Positions 1 to 5,441 are shown, counted from the first letter of the stretch. The stretch: DNA of 10,711 bases from an uncultured Methylococcaceae bacterium (GCA_903873045.1 CAIQND010000796.1:1-10711), one strand, 5' to 3'. The notes: generated by a model from the sequence alone, not told the origin. Numbers and translations: made by a program.

Positions 1-18
1 AATGCCACGATGTTAGCA

Positions 19-40
19 GGGTAACCGCAAGGGATTACCC
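19..40. repeat. Short hairpin with GCAA loop
   Basis: GGGTAA (19-24) pairs with TTACCC (35-40), and an inner CC/GG pair closes a GCAA tetraloop. It lies just before a larger element that also carries a GCAA-capped hairpin, so both probably belong to the repeat DNA filling the first 690 bases. No gene is visible here. Confidence 0.5.
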
Positions 41-69
41 CTACAAGACACGGATATCGTTACATAAAA

Positions 70-138
70 GGCCATCCACGTAAGCAGGGACAAGCCGCAA
101 GGCTTAACTTTAAACTGTCCCGCCTTACGTGGGTAGCC
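70..138. repeat. 69-bp inverted-repeat element, copy 1
   Basis: The two ends are imperfect inverted repeats. The right end is CCGCCTTACGTGGGTAGCC (120-138); the left end (70-88), read on the minus strand, matches it at 15 of 19 positions. Between them AAGCC (92-96) and GGCTT (101-105) form a hairpin capped by GCAA. The same 19-bp end recurs at 325-343, 540-558 (minus) and 668-686, so this is a small dispersed element rather than a lone terminator. It has no coding capacity. Confidence 0.7.
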
Positions 139-158
139 AAAAAGGGGGAGAGCATAGC

Positions 159-215
159 GAGGGGTTAGGGGATTTATCTAATAAAATCTCCTAACCCCTC
201 TTTGTCAAAGAGGGG
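159..215. repeat. Double hairpin, CCTAACCCCTC family
   Basis: A 17-bp arm at 159-175 pairs with 184-200 with one mismatch. The right arm also contributes to a second perfect hairpin, CCCCTCTTT (195-203) with AAAGAGGGG (207-215) around a GTC loop, so the two folds compete. A degenerate relative lies at 10301-10323. The type resembles intergenic palindromic repeats. No coding content is seen. Confidence 0.65.
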
Positions 216-253
216 GACTGAATAATTACAATTTATATGGTTTATTTATTGCG

Positions 254-344
254 AGTTACCTAACTTAATGATGAAGCATCATAAGAGACCGCTCGCTGAG
301 CGAACGGTTTAACCTTAAATTGCCCCACCTTAAGTAGGTAGTCG
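254..344. repeat. Inverted-repeat element, copy 2 (degenerate)
   Basis: The right end (325-343) matches the 19-bp end of copy 1 at 15 of 19 positions and is preceded by the same TTAA-rich flank. The left end is much weaker: 254-270, read on the minus strand, resembles the same end over roughly 14 bases. A central hairpin GCTC/GAGC (291-294 with 298-301) occupies the place of the GCAA hairpin in copy 1. The left boundary is uncertain. Confidence 0.45.
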
Positions 345-393
345 ATAATTTGAAGCAGACGTGAAGCGAGTTTTGCTTTATTGAATAAAATAA

Positions 394-421
394 GTGGAGA
401 CGCGATCACTCGCGCCTCTAC
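394..421. repeat. GAGACGCGAT palindrome, diverged copy
   Basis: GTGGAGACGCGATCACTCGC followed by GCCTCTAC is a diverged copy of the palindrome seen near the other end of the window (10532-10555 and 10593-10632). The arms GAGACGCGA and TCGCGCCTC pair with one mismatch. It is non-coding. Confidence 0.6.
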
Positions 422-431
422 CCTGTTACTT

Positions 432-533
432 AGGAACGTGCATGAAATAACTTGACCAGTTATATCCCCTCACCCCAACCCTTTCCCGAAGGGAGAGGGA
501 GCAAGATGTCTAAGTTATTTCGTGCGTATTCCT
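432..533. repeat. 102-bp MITE-like element with 22-bp inverted ends
   Basis: The terminal inverted repeats at 432-453 and 512-533 match at 18 of 22 positions; the inner ten bases, GAAATAACTT, are identical. The centre carries a hairpin, CCCTTTCCC (479-487) with GGGAGAGGG (491-499) around a GAA loop, within a CCCTCACCCCAACCC-type sequence of a kind common in intergenic repeats. No target-site duplication is evident. There is no open reading frame, so any movement would need a transposase supplied elsewhere. Confidence 0.65.
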
Positions 534-539
534 TAGTTG

Positions 540-687
540 GACTATCCACGTAAGGCGGGACAATTTAAAATTAAGCCGTTCGTAGTGATCCTGTCGGCTA
601 CCCACTTTAGCCATTATAAAATACTGAAGTTAGACCTGACAGGCTTATAAAACCTGTCAGGTCTGTCCCGTGTTAAGTTGGTAGCCC
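540..687. repeat. Inverted-repeat element, copy 3, abutting a stop codon
   Basis: The left end (540-558, minus) matches the 19-bp end of copy 1 at 17 of 19 positions and the right end (668-686) at 15 of 19. A further partial copy (596-606, minus) lies inside. A perfect 12-bp hairpin, AGACCTGACAGG (632-643) with CCTGTCAGGTCT (653-664) and a 9-nt loop, sits just inside the right end. The element runs right up to the stop codon of the peroxidase gene (688-690, minus). The hairpin could stabilise or end that transcript, but no U-run follows it on the minus strand. Confidence 0.6.
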
Positions 688-1692
688 TTAGTTGAAAGTG
701 GTGCCGGGGGTTGCCGGTAAAACAGGCATTGTTTGTTTAGGAAATTCGCCCGTCAAGCCATTAAGAAACGCGACAATATCGGCAAGCTCTTCTTTAGACA
801 ATTCTTTATCCAATTGTGTTTTTGCCATAATAGTTACTGCTTCATCCAGCGTCTTGGCTGCACCATTATGAAAATAAGGTGCCGTCAATGCGATATTGCG
901 TAAAGTGGGCACTTTCCACAAATGCTCATCATCTGATTTTTTGGTAACTTCGGCTAAACCCTTGTCATCTTTGAAATGATATTTTGCGGCATAAAACGCA
1001 TTGCTGTGTACCGGAAATTCCTGAAACATGCCGGGGCCATTAAAGGCCGGGCCACTATGACAACTTGTACAGCCCAACTCTGCAACCTTATTCATGCCAC
1101 GCACTTGCTGTTCGGTTAACGCTGATTTATCACCGGCAACGTATTTATCATAAGGGCTATGGGGCGTAATTAAAGTTCTTTCGTAAGCGGCAATGGCTTT
1201 AGTGGCATTGTCTTTGGAAATGGCATCTTTACCAAAAGCGTGTTCAAAAGCCACTTGATAACCTTCAATTGACTTCAAGCGAGCCACTACGTCATCCCAG
1301 CTTTTCATGCCCATTTCAATTGCATTAGTCACCGGCCCTGCTGCTTGCGCTTCAAGACTGGCTGCCCTGCCATCCCAAAATTGCACGGTATTAAACGCAG
1401 AATTCCAGACCGTTGGTGCACTACGACCACCGGTCTGGCCATTAACACCCATTGAGTTGGGTCTATTATCTTCACCACCCAACATCGTGTTATGGCAAGA
1501 AGCGCAAGAAACCGTACCGGTAGAAGACAAACGGGGGTCATGATATAACATTTTCCCCAGCTCAACTTTTTCTTCAGTGGTGGGGTTATCAGCCGGTGCC
1601 GGTGCTACGGTGGGCAACGCTTCCCACGCGGAAGCGACCGAAATGGAACTTACCAGCGCCAGTGCTGTTACCAGCGAACGAATTTTAAACAT
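688..1692 (-). CDS. Di-heme cytochrome c peroxidase (CcpA/MauG family)
   Basis: This is a periplasmic bacterial-type peroxidase that reduces hydrogen peroxide with electrons from small c-type cytochromes or cupredoxins. The 334-aa product has a signal peptide ending near SVASA (about residue 22) and two heme c motifs, CASCH (63-67) and CTSCH (208-212). Family landmarks are QFWDGRA (about 104-110), the conserved EM pair (about 126-127), VPTLRN-ALTAPYFHNG (about 261-277) and the Met in AVTIM (about 289) expected to ligate the high-potential heme. The His that serves as distal ligand of the N-terminal heme in Pseudomonas CcpA aligns with Val (SMGVNG, residue 83), so this heme may be permanently high-spin. 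The start is set by GGAGG five bases upstream; an ATG 12 bp earlier overlaps that site. It is probably transcribed alone. Confidence 0.92.
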   Translation of the reverse strand: MFKIRSLVTALALVSSISVASAWEALPTVAPAPADNPTTEEKVELGKMLYHDPRLSSTGTVSCASCHNTMLGGEDNRPNSMGVNGQTGGRSAPTVWNSAFNTVQFWDGRAASLEAQAAGPVTNAIEMGMKSWDDVVARLKSIEGYQVAFEHAFGKDAISKDNATKAIAAYERTLITPHSPYDKYVAGDKSALTEQQVRGMNKVAELGCTSCHSGPAFNGPGMFQEFPVHSNAFYAAKYHFKDDKGLAEVTKKSDDEHLWKVPTLRNIALTAPYFHNGAAKTLDEAVTIMAKTQLDKELSKEELADIVAFLNGLTGEFPKQTMPVLPATPGTTFN

Positions 1693-1697
1693 ACTAT

Positions 1698-1702
1698 CCT
1701 CC
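1698..1702 (-). promoter_or_regulatory. Shine-Dalgarno site deciding the peroxidase start
   Basis: GGAGG on the minus strand lies five bases before the ATG at 1692. The alternative ATG at 1704 reads ATGGAGGATAGT and contains this site, so it would have no ribosome binding site of its own. The shorter start also gives a conventional signal peptide. Confidence 0.8.
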
Positions 1703-1807
1703 AAAATATTATTATAGGTATCATTACAAAAAAGCAGTTTTTATATCCTGCAATGGGTATAAATCACTGCGTTAATTTGCATTCCCTTCAGATTGTAAAA
1801 TATAACG

Positions 1808-1863
1808 CCAACAAGATACAATTAAATTGCCATCATAGCACTTTACTAACCCAATCTTGTTGG
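1808..1863. repeat. 10-bp inverted repeat in the peroxidase upstream region
   Basis: CCAACAAGAT (1808-1817) and ATCTTGTTGG (1854-1863) are perfect inverted repeats 36 bases apart, between the peroxidase gene and its upstream neighbour. The right half overlaps a small hairpin, CCCAA/TTGGG (1850-1864). It could be an operator or a weak 3' structure of the upstream operon; no U-run follows. Confidence 0.35.
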
Positions 1864-1903
1864 GATTAACGCACAGAAATCATTAATTTTCCACTCAACG
1901 TTG

Positions 1904-2134
1904 TTAAAGCCACCCCGGTAACCAAGTAGATGCGTCTTTTAATGCGTGCCAGTCAAGCTCAACTTCGCGATTATTAATAACCGCTTCAAGCAGACAGGCC
2001 ACGACTATTTCCTGCTCGTCTCTAATAAGTCGTGTCACTAAAAAATGCTTCTCTTTGTTGCGGGGCTTTACCGCAGTCCATTTGCTTAATAATAACTTTT
2101 CCGGATTTATTTGATGACCAACCTGTTTATTCAT
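1904..2134 (-). CDS. TIGR02450-family small Trp-rich protein
   Basis: This 76-aa protein has no assigned function. It matches my recollection of the TIGR02450 (DUF2389) family pattern: PEKLLLSKWTAV near the N-terminus, KEKHFLVTR (about 27-36), CLLEAVINNREVELDW (about 47-62) and a Trp-rich tail ending in WLPGWL. It has no signal peptide or membrane segment, so it is probably cytoplasmic. Its ATG overlaps the TGA of the epimerase gene (ATGA), and a GAGGTG inside the end of that gene can serve as ribosome binding site, so the two are very likely translationally coupled. Confidence 0.85.
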   Translation of the reverse strand: MNKQVGHQINPEKLLLSKWTAVKPRNKEKHFLVTRLIRDEQEIVVACLLEAVINNREVELDWHALKDASTWLPGWL

Positions 2135-3033
2135 GAATGACTAAGCACCTCGGCTAATGCACTGGAAAGATCGGTATATTGAAAGGTAAACCCCTCTGCC
2201 AGCAAGCGTTCCGGCACTACACGCTGACTGCCTAAAACCAGCCCTGACATTTCACCCAGCAACATTTTTAACAAACAAGCAGGAACAGGAAGTAACGCCG
2301 GTCGCTTTAAACCCTGTGCCAGTGCGCGAGTAAATTCGTTATTAGTGACGGGATTTGGCGCGGTTGCGTTGTACGCACCTTGCATGGATAAATCGGTTAT
2401 CATCCTGAGGGCAATGGCAATCCAGTCCTCTCGGTGAATCCAGGACATCCATTGCTGACCGTTGCCCAAGCGTCCGCCCAAGCCCAGTTTAAAAGGCAGC
2501 AACATACGTTGCAGCAGTCCACCACCATCGCCCAGCACCAAACCGGTTCTAATCAAGCATACTCTGACACCGAATTGTTCAGCTATTTTTGCCTCATTTT
2601 CCCAATCAACACAAAGTTGTTGCGAAAAATCGGTGCGAGTTGTTGATTGCTCGGTTAACACGGCATCACCTTGGTCGCCATAATAACCGATAGCAGAGCC
2701 ACTAATTAAAAGCTCAGGCTTAACGGTCATGGCCGCCATACAGTTAATCAACTGCTTGGTCAGATTAATGCGGCTATCTCGGATAGTCTGTTTGCGGGCA
2801 TCGCTCCAACGGGCATCAAAAATAGGCGCTCCGGCAAGATTGATAATAATCTGATAACTATCTTCCGGTTTAAGCTGATCGAGGTTATTGAGCGCCTTAA
2901 CGCTTGGCACAGCCATTTTTTCTACCGCATTGAGATTACGGCTTAATACGGTAACATCATGGCTCTGACGGGTTAAACTTTGGGTTAATGCACGTCCAAT
3001 AAAGCCCGTACCGCCGGTAATCAGTATTTTCAT
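2131..3033 (-). CDS. TIGR01777-family NAD(P)-dependent epimerase (YfcH-like)
   Basis: This 300-aa protein belongs to the extended short-chain dehydrogenase group annotated as TIGR01777, whose best-known member is Escherichia coli YfcH; the substrate is unknown. The Rossmann fold begins with GGTGFIG (7-13), the nucleotide-binding loop. INLAGAP is at about 64-70, SAIGYYG (113-119) carries the likely catalytic Tyr region, and SWIHREDW (197-204) is characteristic of the family. The C-terminal part (about 249-297, GSQRVVPERLL and GFTFQY) fits the DUF1731 tail. Length is typical. GAGGAG lies six bases before the ATG. It leads a two-gene unit with the small Trp-rich protein. Confidence 0.9.
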   Translation of the reverse strand: MKILITGGTGFIGRALTQSLTRQSHDVTVLSRNLNAVEKMAVPSVKALNNLDQLKPEDSYQIIINLAGAPIFDARWSDARKQTIRDSRINLTKQLINCMAAMTVKPELLISGSAIGYYGDQGDAVLTEQSTTRTDFSQQLCVDWENEAKIAEQFGVRVCLIRTGLVLGDGGGLLQRMLLPFKLGLGGRLGNGQQWMSWIHREDWIAIALRMITDLSMQGAYNATAPNPVTNNEFTRALAQGLKRPALLPVPACLLKMLLGEMSGLVLGSQRVVPERLLAEGFTFQYTDLSSALAEVLSHS

Positions 3034-3198
3034 CCCATTCTCCTCATCAACATTAAAAATATTAAAATTATTTCTGACGCTATTTTTTTAATACTGACAT
3101 TAAAGCCGCTAATAGACCAGTGAATATTTCATCTAGGCCTGCAACTTGCCAATAGAGTGCCCCTGTAATTTACATGAAAACTTAGGGTATCCTTCGCG

Positions 3199-3304
3199 CC
3201 TCGATTTACACTTTTTGCAATTAACATCGAGGGTTAGCGACAGCGTAACCCGAAAAATCGAAGTATCTGTGTCGGGTTATCGCTAGCGCCTAATCCAACC
3301 TACA
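3199..3304. repeat. Composite palindromic repeat (GGGTTAGCG type)
   Basis: CCTCGAT (3199-3205) and ATCGAGG (3226-3232) are inverted. GGGTTA (3231-3236) pairs with TAACCC (3246-3251) around GCGACAGCG. A second imperfect palindrome lies at 3274-3297 and ends in CCAACCTAC. The pattern looks like a decayed pair of REP-like hairpins. The rest of 3034-3360 is AT-rich and shows no gene. Confidence 0.5.
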
Positions 3305-3402
3305 GAGATTATTAGCATTTTTTGTGATAAAAAAGTGTCAACTACTTTTGAGCTTCTATTGAATGATGCCAAACTTAGCAACCTTATTCATAAAATAAAT
3401 AT

Positions 3403-3419
3403 TGTACATGTTTTGTACA
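3403..3419. promoter_or_regulatory. Candidate operator, TGTACA-N5-TGTACA
   Basis: Two perfect TGTACA palindromes (3403-3408, 3414-3419) are exactly 11 bases apart, about one helical turn. They end eight bases before a TTGACA -35 element. A third TGTACA lies at 3508-3513 within the proposed transcript. The placement suits a dimeric regulator acting just upstream of the promoter, but I cannot name the regulator. Confidence 0.45.
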
Positions 3420-3427
3420 GCTATAGT

Positions 3428-3456
3428 TTGACAAAACGACTTTTGGCGAGTAAGTT
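3428..3456 (+). promoter_or_regulatory. Candidate sigma70 promoter of an intergenic RNA
   Basis: A perfect -35 TTGACA (3428-3433) is followed after 17 bases by TAAGTT (3451-3456), a weak -10 (three of six consensus positions). A start near 3463 would place the structured region and terminator downstream. The weak -10 would fit an activated promoter, given the TGTACA pair just upstream. Confidence 0.4.
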
Positions 3457-3462
3457 AGACAA

Positions 3463-3603
3463 CAAGATTTTAACTCGTTAAAAAAGCTTAGCGATTTAGC
3501 TGGAATTTGTACAACCTCTTAAATCCAAATAATTGATTTAAGATGATACTCAACGTCCTCCTCTATAAACCCTCCCATGCTGTCTAAGGGAGGGTCTTTT
3601 TTT
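3463..3603 (+). ncRNA. Candidate structured small RNA or attenuated leader
   Basis: About 140 nt lie between a candidate promoter and a strong terminator, with no recognised protein gene. Predicted folds are TTTTAAC/GTTAAAA (3468-3474 with 3477-3483), a perfect 9-bp stem TCTTAAATC/GATTTAAGA (3517-3525 with 3535-3543), and the terminator hairpin. Between the last two, TCCTCCTCT (3556-3564) is left unpaired; it mimics the anti-Shine-Dalgarno sequence and could base-pair with ribosome binding sites. Alternatively this is the leader of the membrane-protein gene starting 40 bases after the terminator. The 5' end is a guess. Confidence 0.45.
3569..3603 (+). terminator. Intrinsic terminator without an upstream gene
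   Basis: ACCCTCCC (3569-3576) pairs perfectly with GGGAGGGT (3588-3595) around an 11-nt loop, followed by C and seven T residues (3597-3603). It reads on the plus strand, yet the nearest upstream protein gene is on the minus strand and points away. It therefore most likely ends a non-coding RNA or attenuates the gene at 3643. Confidence 0.85.
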
Positions 3604-3642
3604 GAGTTAAATCATTAGCAAAGCATATCAACGGTATAGGCC

Positions 3643-4071
3643 ATGGCAACTAACAGCATGAAAATCATCAAATTTCTCCTTGAAATTAACTTCTATATTT
3701 CAGCAATCGTATTAATAGCCGGTGGTTTGTTATCAGTACAAGGAAGCTACTCTATTTTTGAATTTAACGAAGATCTTTATGGCGCATTGGACAACAATTT
3801 GCGTATGATAATGGTCTATCTGGCCATGACAGAAATTGTCATTTTAGTGTATTGTTTTTTTAGAAAAAATTTTCAGGTAATGATTCTTGTGGGTTTTTTT
3901 CTGATTTTAATGATCGGGTCTATGGAATTTTACGGTGAAATTAATACGATAGAAATTGACGAAAATTTCCCCCTGTTTTTTCTTTATACCGGACTATCGC
4001 ATATTTTGTTTGGCATCATGGTTAATATAGAAAAAACCAGAGCCCATGAAGAAGCCAATAAAATTTTATAA
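3643..4071 (+). CDS. Four-TM membrane protein of unknown function
   Basis: I do not recognise this 142-aa protein with certainty. It has four hydrophobic segments at about 11-31, 54-73, 78-95 and 108-128, short polar loops, and a charged C-terminal tail (EKTRAHEEANK). Size, topology and the Tyr/Glu-containing second helix loosely recall PsiE (phosphate-starvation-inducible) proteins, but the likeness is weak. An acidic stretch (ETNE-like, about 97-108) precedes the last helix. The ATG at 3643 has only a poor Shine-Dalgarno; an in-frame ATG at 3658 is possible. It follows an intrinsic terminator by 40 bases and is 43 bases upstream of the lipocalin gene, probably in one transcript. It is AT-richer than its neighbours. 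Confidence 0.7.
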   Translation: MATNSMKIIKFLLEINFYISAIVLIAGGLLSVQGSYSIFEFNEDLYGALDNNLRMIMVYLAMTEIVILVYCFFRKNFQVMILVGFFLILMIGSMEFYGEINTIEIDENFPLFFLYTGLSHILFGIMVNIEKTRAHEEANKIL

Positions 4072-4114
4072 TATTTTAGGGTTACCTTATTATTCTTTCA
4101 ATTGTTTTGAAATC

Positions 4115-4627
4115 ATGAAAAGACTGCTTGTTTTTATTTTTGCCTTATTATCAGCCTGTACCGGAACTCCCGATGGCTTAACAGTGATTGATGGCTTTGA
4201 GGTTAACCGTTATATGGGCACCTGGTACGAGATAGCCCGACTGGATCATCAGTTTGAAAGAGGTCTGAGTAACATCTCGGCCACTTACTCATTAACAGAG
4301 GATGACGGCGTTAAAGTGATTAACAAAGGTTGGAACCAAGCGGATGGGCAATGGAAACAAGCTGAAGGCAAGGCCTATTTTGTCGAACAACCCGACAAAG
4401 GCCATTTAAAAGTCTCTTTTTTTGGCCCGTTTTATGGCGGCTACAACATCATCGACCTGGATAAAAAAGACTACGCCTATTCGATGATTACCGGCCCTGA
4501 TAAATCTTATTTTTGGATATTATCGAGAACCAAACAACTGCCAAAAGCAACTCTCGATGCGTTAATTGAAAAAGCAAAAAAAATGGGCTTTGCCACAGAC
4601 CAGTTTATCTTTGTTAATCAGGATTAG
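4115..4627 (+). CDS. blc: Outer-membrane lipocalin, Blc family
   Basis: This 170-aa lipoprotein resembles E. coli Blc, which is anchored in the outer membrane and binds fatty acids or lysophospholipids, probably for membrane maintenance under stress. The start at 4115 gives a lipoprotein signal peptide with lipobox LSAC, so Cys15 is the lipidated residue. The lipocalin signature GTWYEIARLDHQFERG (35-50) follows, then KVSFFGPFYGGYN (99-111) and WILSRT (134-139), all close to Blc. A longer reading from 4046 overlaps the preceding gene and would bury the signal peptide, so I reject it. Asp is absent at the +2 position (Thr16), consistent with outer-membrane sorting. Confidence 0.92.
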   Translation: MKRLLVFIFALLSACTGTPDGLTVIDGFEVNRYMGTWYEIARLDHQFERGLSNISATYSLTEDDGVKVINKGWNQADGQWKQAEGKAYFVEQPDKGHLKVSFFGPFYGGYNIIDLDKKDYAYSMITGPDKSYFWILSRTKQLPKATLDALIEKAKKMGFATDQFIFVNQD

Positions 4628-4629
4628 TG

Positions 4630-4654
4630 GTAGGGTGGGCATCGCGCACCCTAC
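4630..4654. terminator. Hairpin between convergent genes
   Basis: GTAGGGTG (4630-4637) pairs perfectly with CACCCTAC (4647-4654) around a 9-nt loop, starting three bases after the lipocalin stop and 35 bases before the end of tusC on the other strand. No run of T follows directly, so it may be a weak bidirectional terminator or a GTAGGGTGGGC-type dispersed repeat. Confidence 0.5.
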
Positions 4655-4688
4655 TACTTGGGTAATTTTATGCGAAAGACACGCCCCA

Positions 4689-5045
4689 TTATCCCGAAAA
4701 TACCACATCAAACCGTTTCATTAAGCCGGCAATGTCTTTTCTATAAACCGTCTGAGCAGGCAAACATAAGTCCTCCAGACTTAAGCCACGCTCCTGCAAA
4801 GACTCTACTTCGATGACAATGTCCTTAACTTCATAAATTTCCAAGGCATTAAAAATAGCCACCGTATCTTTCATACCCGCATTTTCTGGTTGCTGGCCTT
4901 TTTTTAACTGAAACACGCCATCATCGAGTAATAAAATACTAACCGACTGATCAAAAGCTGCCGTGGTTAAAATAATATCCAGCATTTCCTGAACATACAC
5001 GCCACTGTGGGCCGGTTTACGTAACACAAATAAATAACTTTTCAT
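4689..5045 (-). CDS. tusC: Sulfur-relay protein TusC (DsrF-like)
   Basis: This cytoplasmic protein of 118 aa (E. coli TusC has about 119) is a subunit of the TusBCD complex, which passes persulfide sulfur from TusA to TusE for 2-thiouridine at the tRNA wobble base. The DsrE/F fold is recognisable from LLLDDGVFQLKKGQQP (about 38-53), IFNALEIYEV (about 64-73), SLQERGL (about 82-88) and the C-terminal FDVVF. I place the start at the ATG at 5045, six bases after the tusD stop; a TTG at 5051 directly behind that stop is possible. It is co-transcribed with tusD. The usual third subunit gene, tusB, is not downstream: the convergent lipocalin gene ends within 62 bases. Confidence 0.88.
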   Translation of the reverse strand: MKSYLFVLRKPAHSGVYVQEMLDIILTTAAFDQSVSILLLDDGVFQLKKGQQPENAGMKDTVAIFNALEIYEVKDIVIEVESLQERGLSLEDLCLPAQTVYRKDIAGLMKRFDVVFSG

Positions 5046-5051
5046 TCCCAA

Positions 5052-5441
5052 TCATCCAAATACGATAAACCGATCCGCTTCAAGCGTAGCTTCAACCAGT
5101 TGCCCCAAACCGGAAATCCGAAAACCCTCAGCCAGCTCATCATCCTGCTTACCTTGTCTTTGGGCTTCATCGGCACACAGTAATCCTCGCCGTTGAGCGG
5201 CTGAAATACACACCACCAAATCAATTTGATTGCACTTCGCCAAGTCACTCCATTGTGCGGTAATTTGCAATTCATCATCAGGCGGCGTTGCGTATTTAAA
5301 AGCATGATAAACGCCGTCGTGATAAAAAAACACCCGAAAAACCTCATGACCCAGCGCCAAAGCGGCATTAATAAATTGATAAGCAGCCTGTCCGGCATTT
5401 GAATGATAGGGACTGGTATTAACTTGAATGGCAAATTTCAT
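5052..5441 (-). CDS. tusD: Sulfur-relay sulfurtransferase TusD (DsrE-like)
   Basis: This 129-aa DsrE-family subunit carries the persulfide in the Tus relay that feeds tRNA 2-thiolation. It aligns with E. coli TusD along its length: SPYHSNAGQAAYQF (10-23), GHEVFRVFFYHDGVY (31-45), VVCISAAQRRG (76-86) and GFRISGLGQLVEA (106-118). Cys78 occupies the position and number of the active Cys of E. coli TusD, so the protein is probably active. It lies first in a two-gene unit, divergent from bepA across 126 bases. No clear Shine-Dalgarno precedes the ATG. DsrE of sulfur oxidisers is the alternative, but no other dsr gene is present. Confidence 0.9.
   Translation of the reverse strand: MKFAIQVNTSPYHSNAGQAAYQFINAALALGHEVFRVFFYHDGVYHAFKYATPPDDELQITAQWSDLAKCNQIDLVVCISAAQRRGLLCADEAQRQGKQDDELAEGFRISGLGQLVEATLEADRFIVFG

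Noticed and set aside
70..345. CRISPR-like array from repeated motifs
   Set aside because: The copies alternate in orientation, differ from each other and have unequal spacing, which fits inverted-repeat elements and not direct repeats with uniform spacers.
1693..1704. Upstream ATG for the peroxidase
   Set aside because: That ATG overlaps the GGAGG ribosome binding site of the ATG at 1692 and has none of its own.
4046..4114. Longer start for the lipocalin
   Set aside because: It would overlap the preceding gene and put 23 residues before a clear lipoprotein signal peptide with lipobox LSAC.
5042..5434. 130-codon minus-strand frame over tusD
   Set aside because: It is a shifted reading of tusD, which matches its family along the full length including Cys78; the shifted product is Trp/Arg-rich and unlike any known protein.
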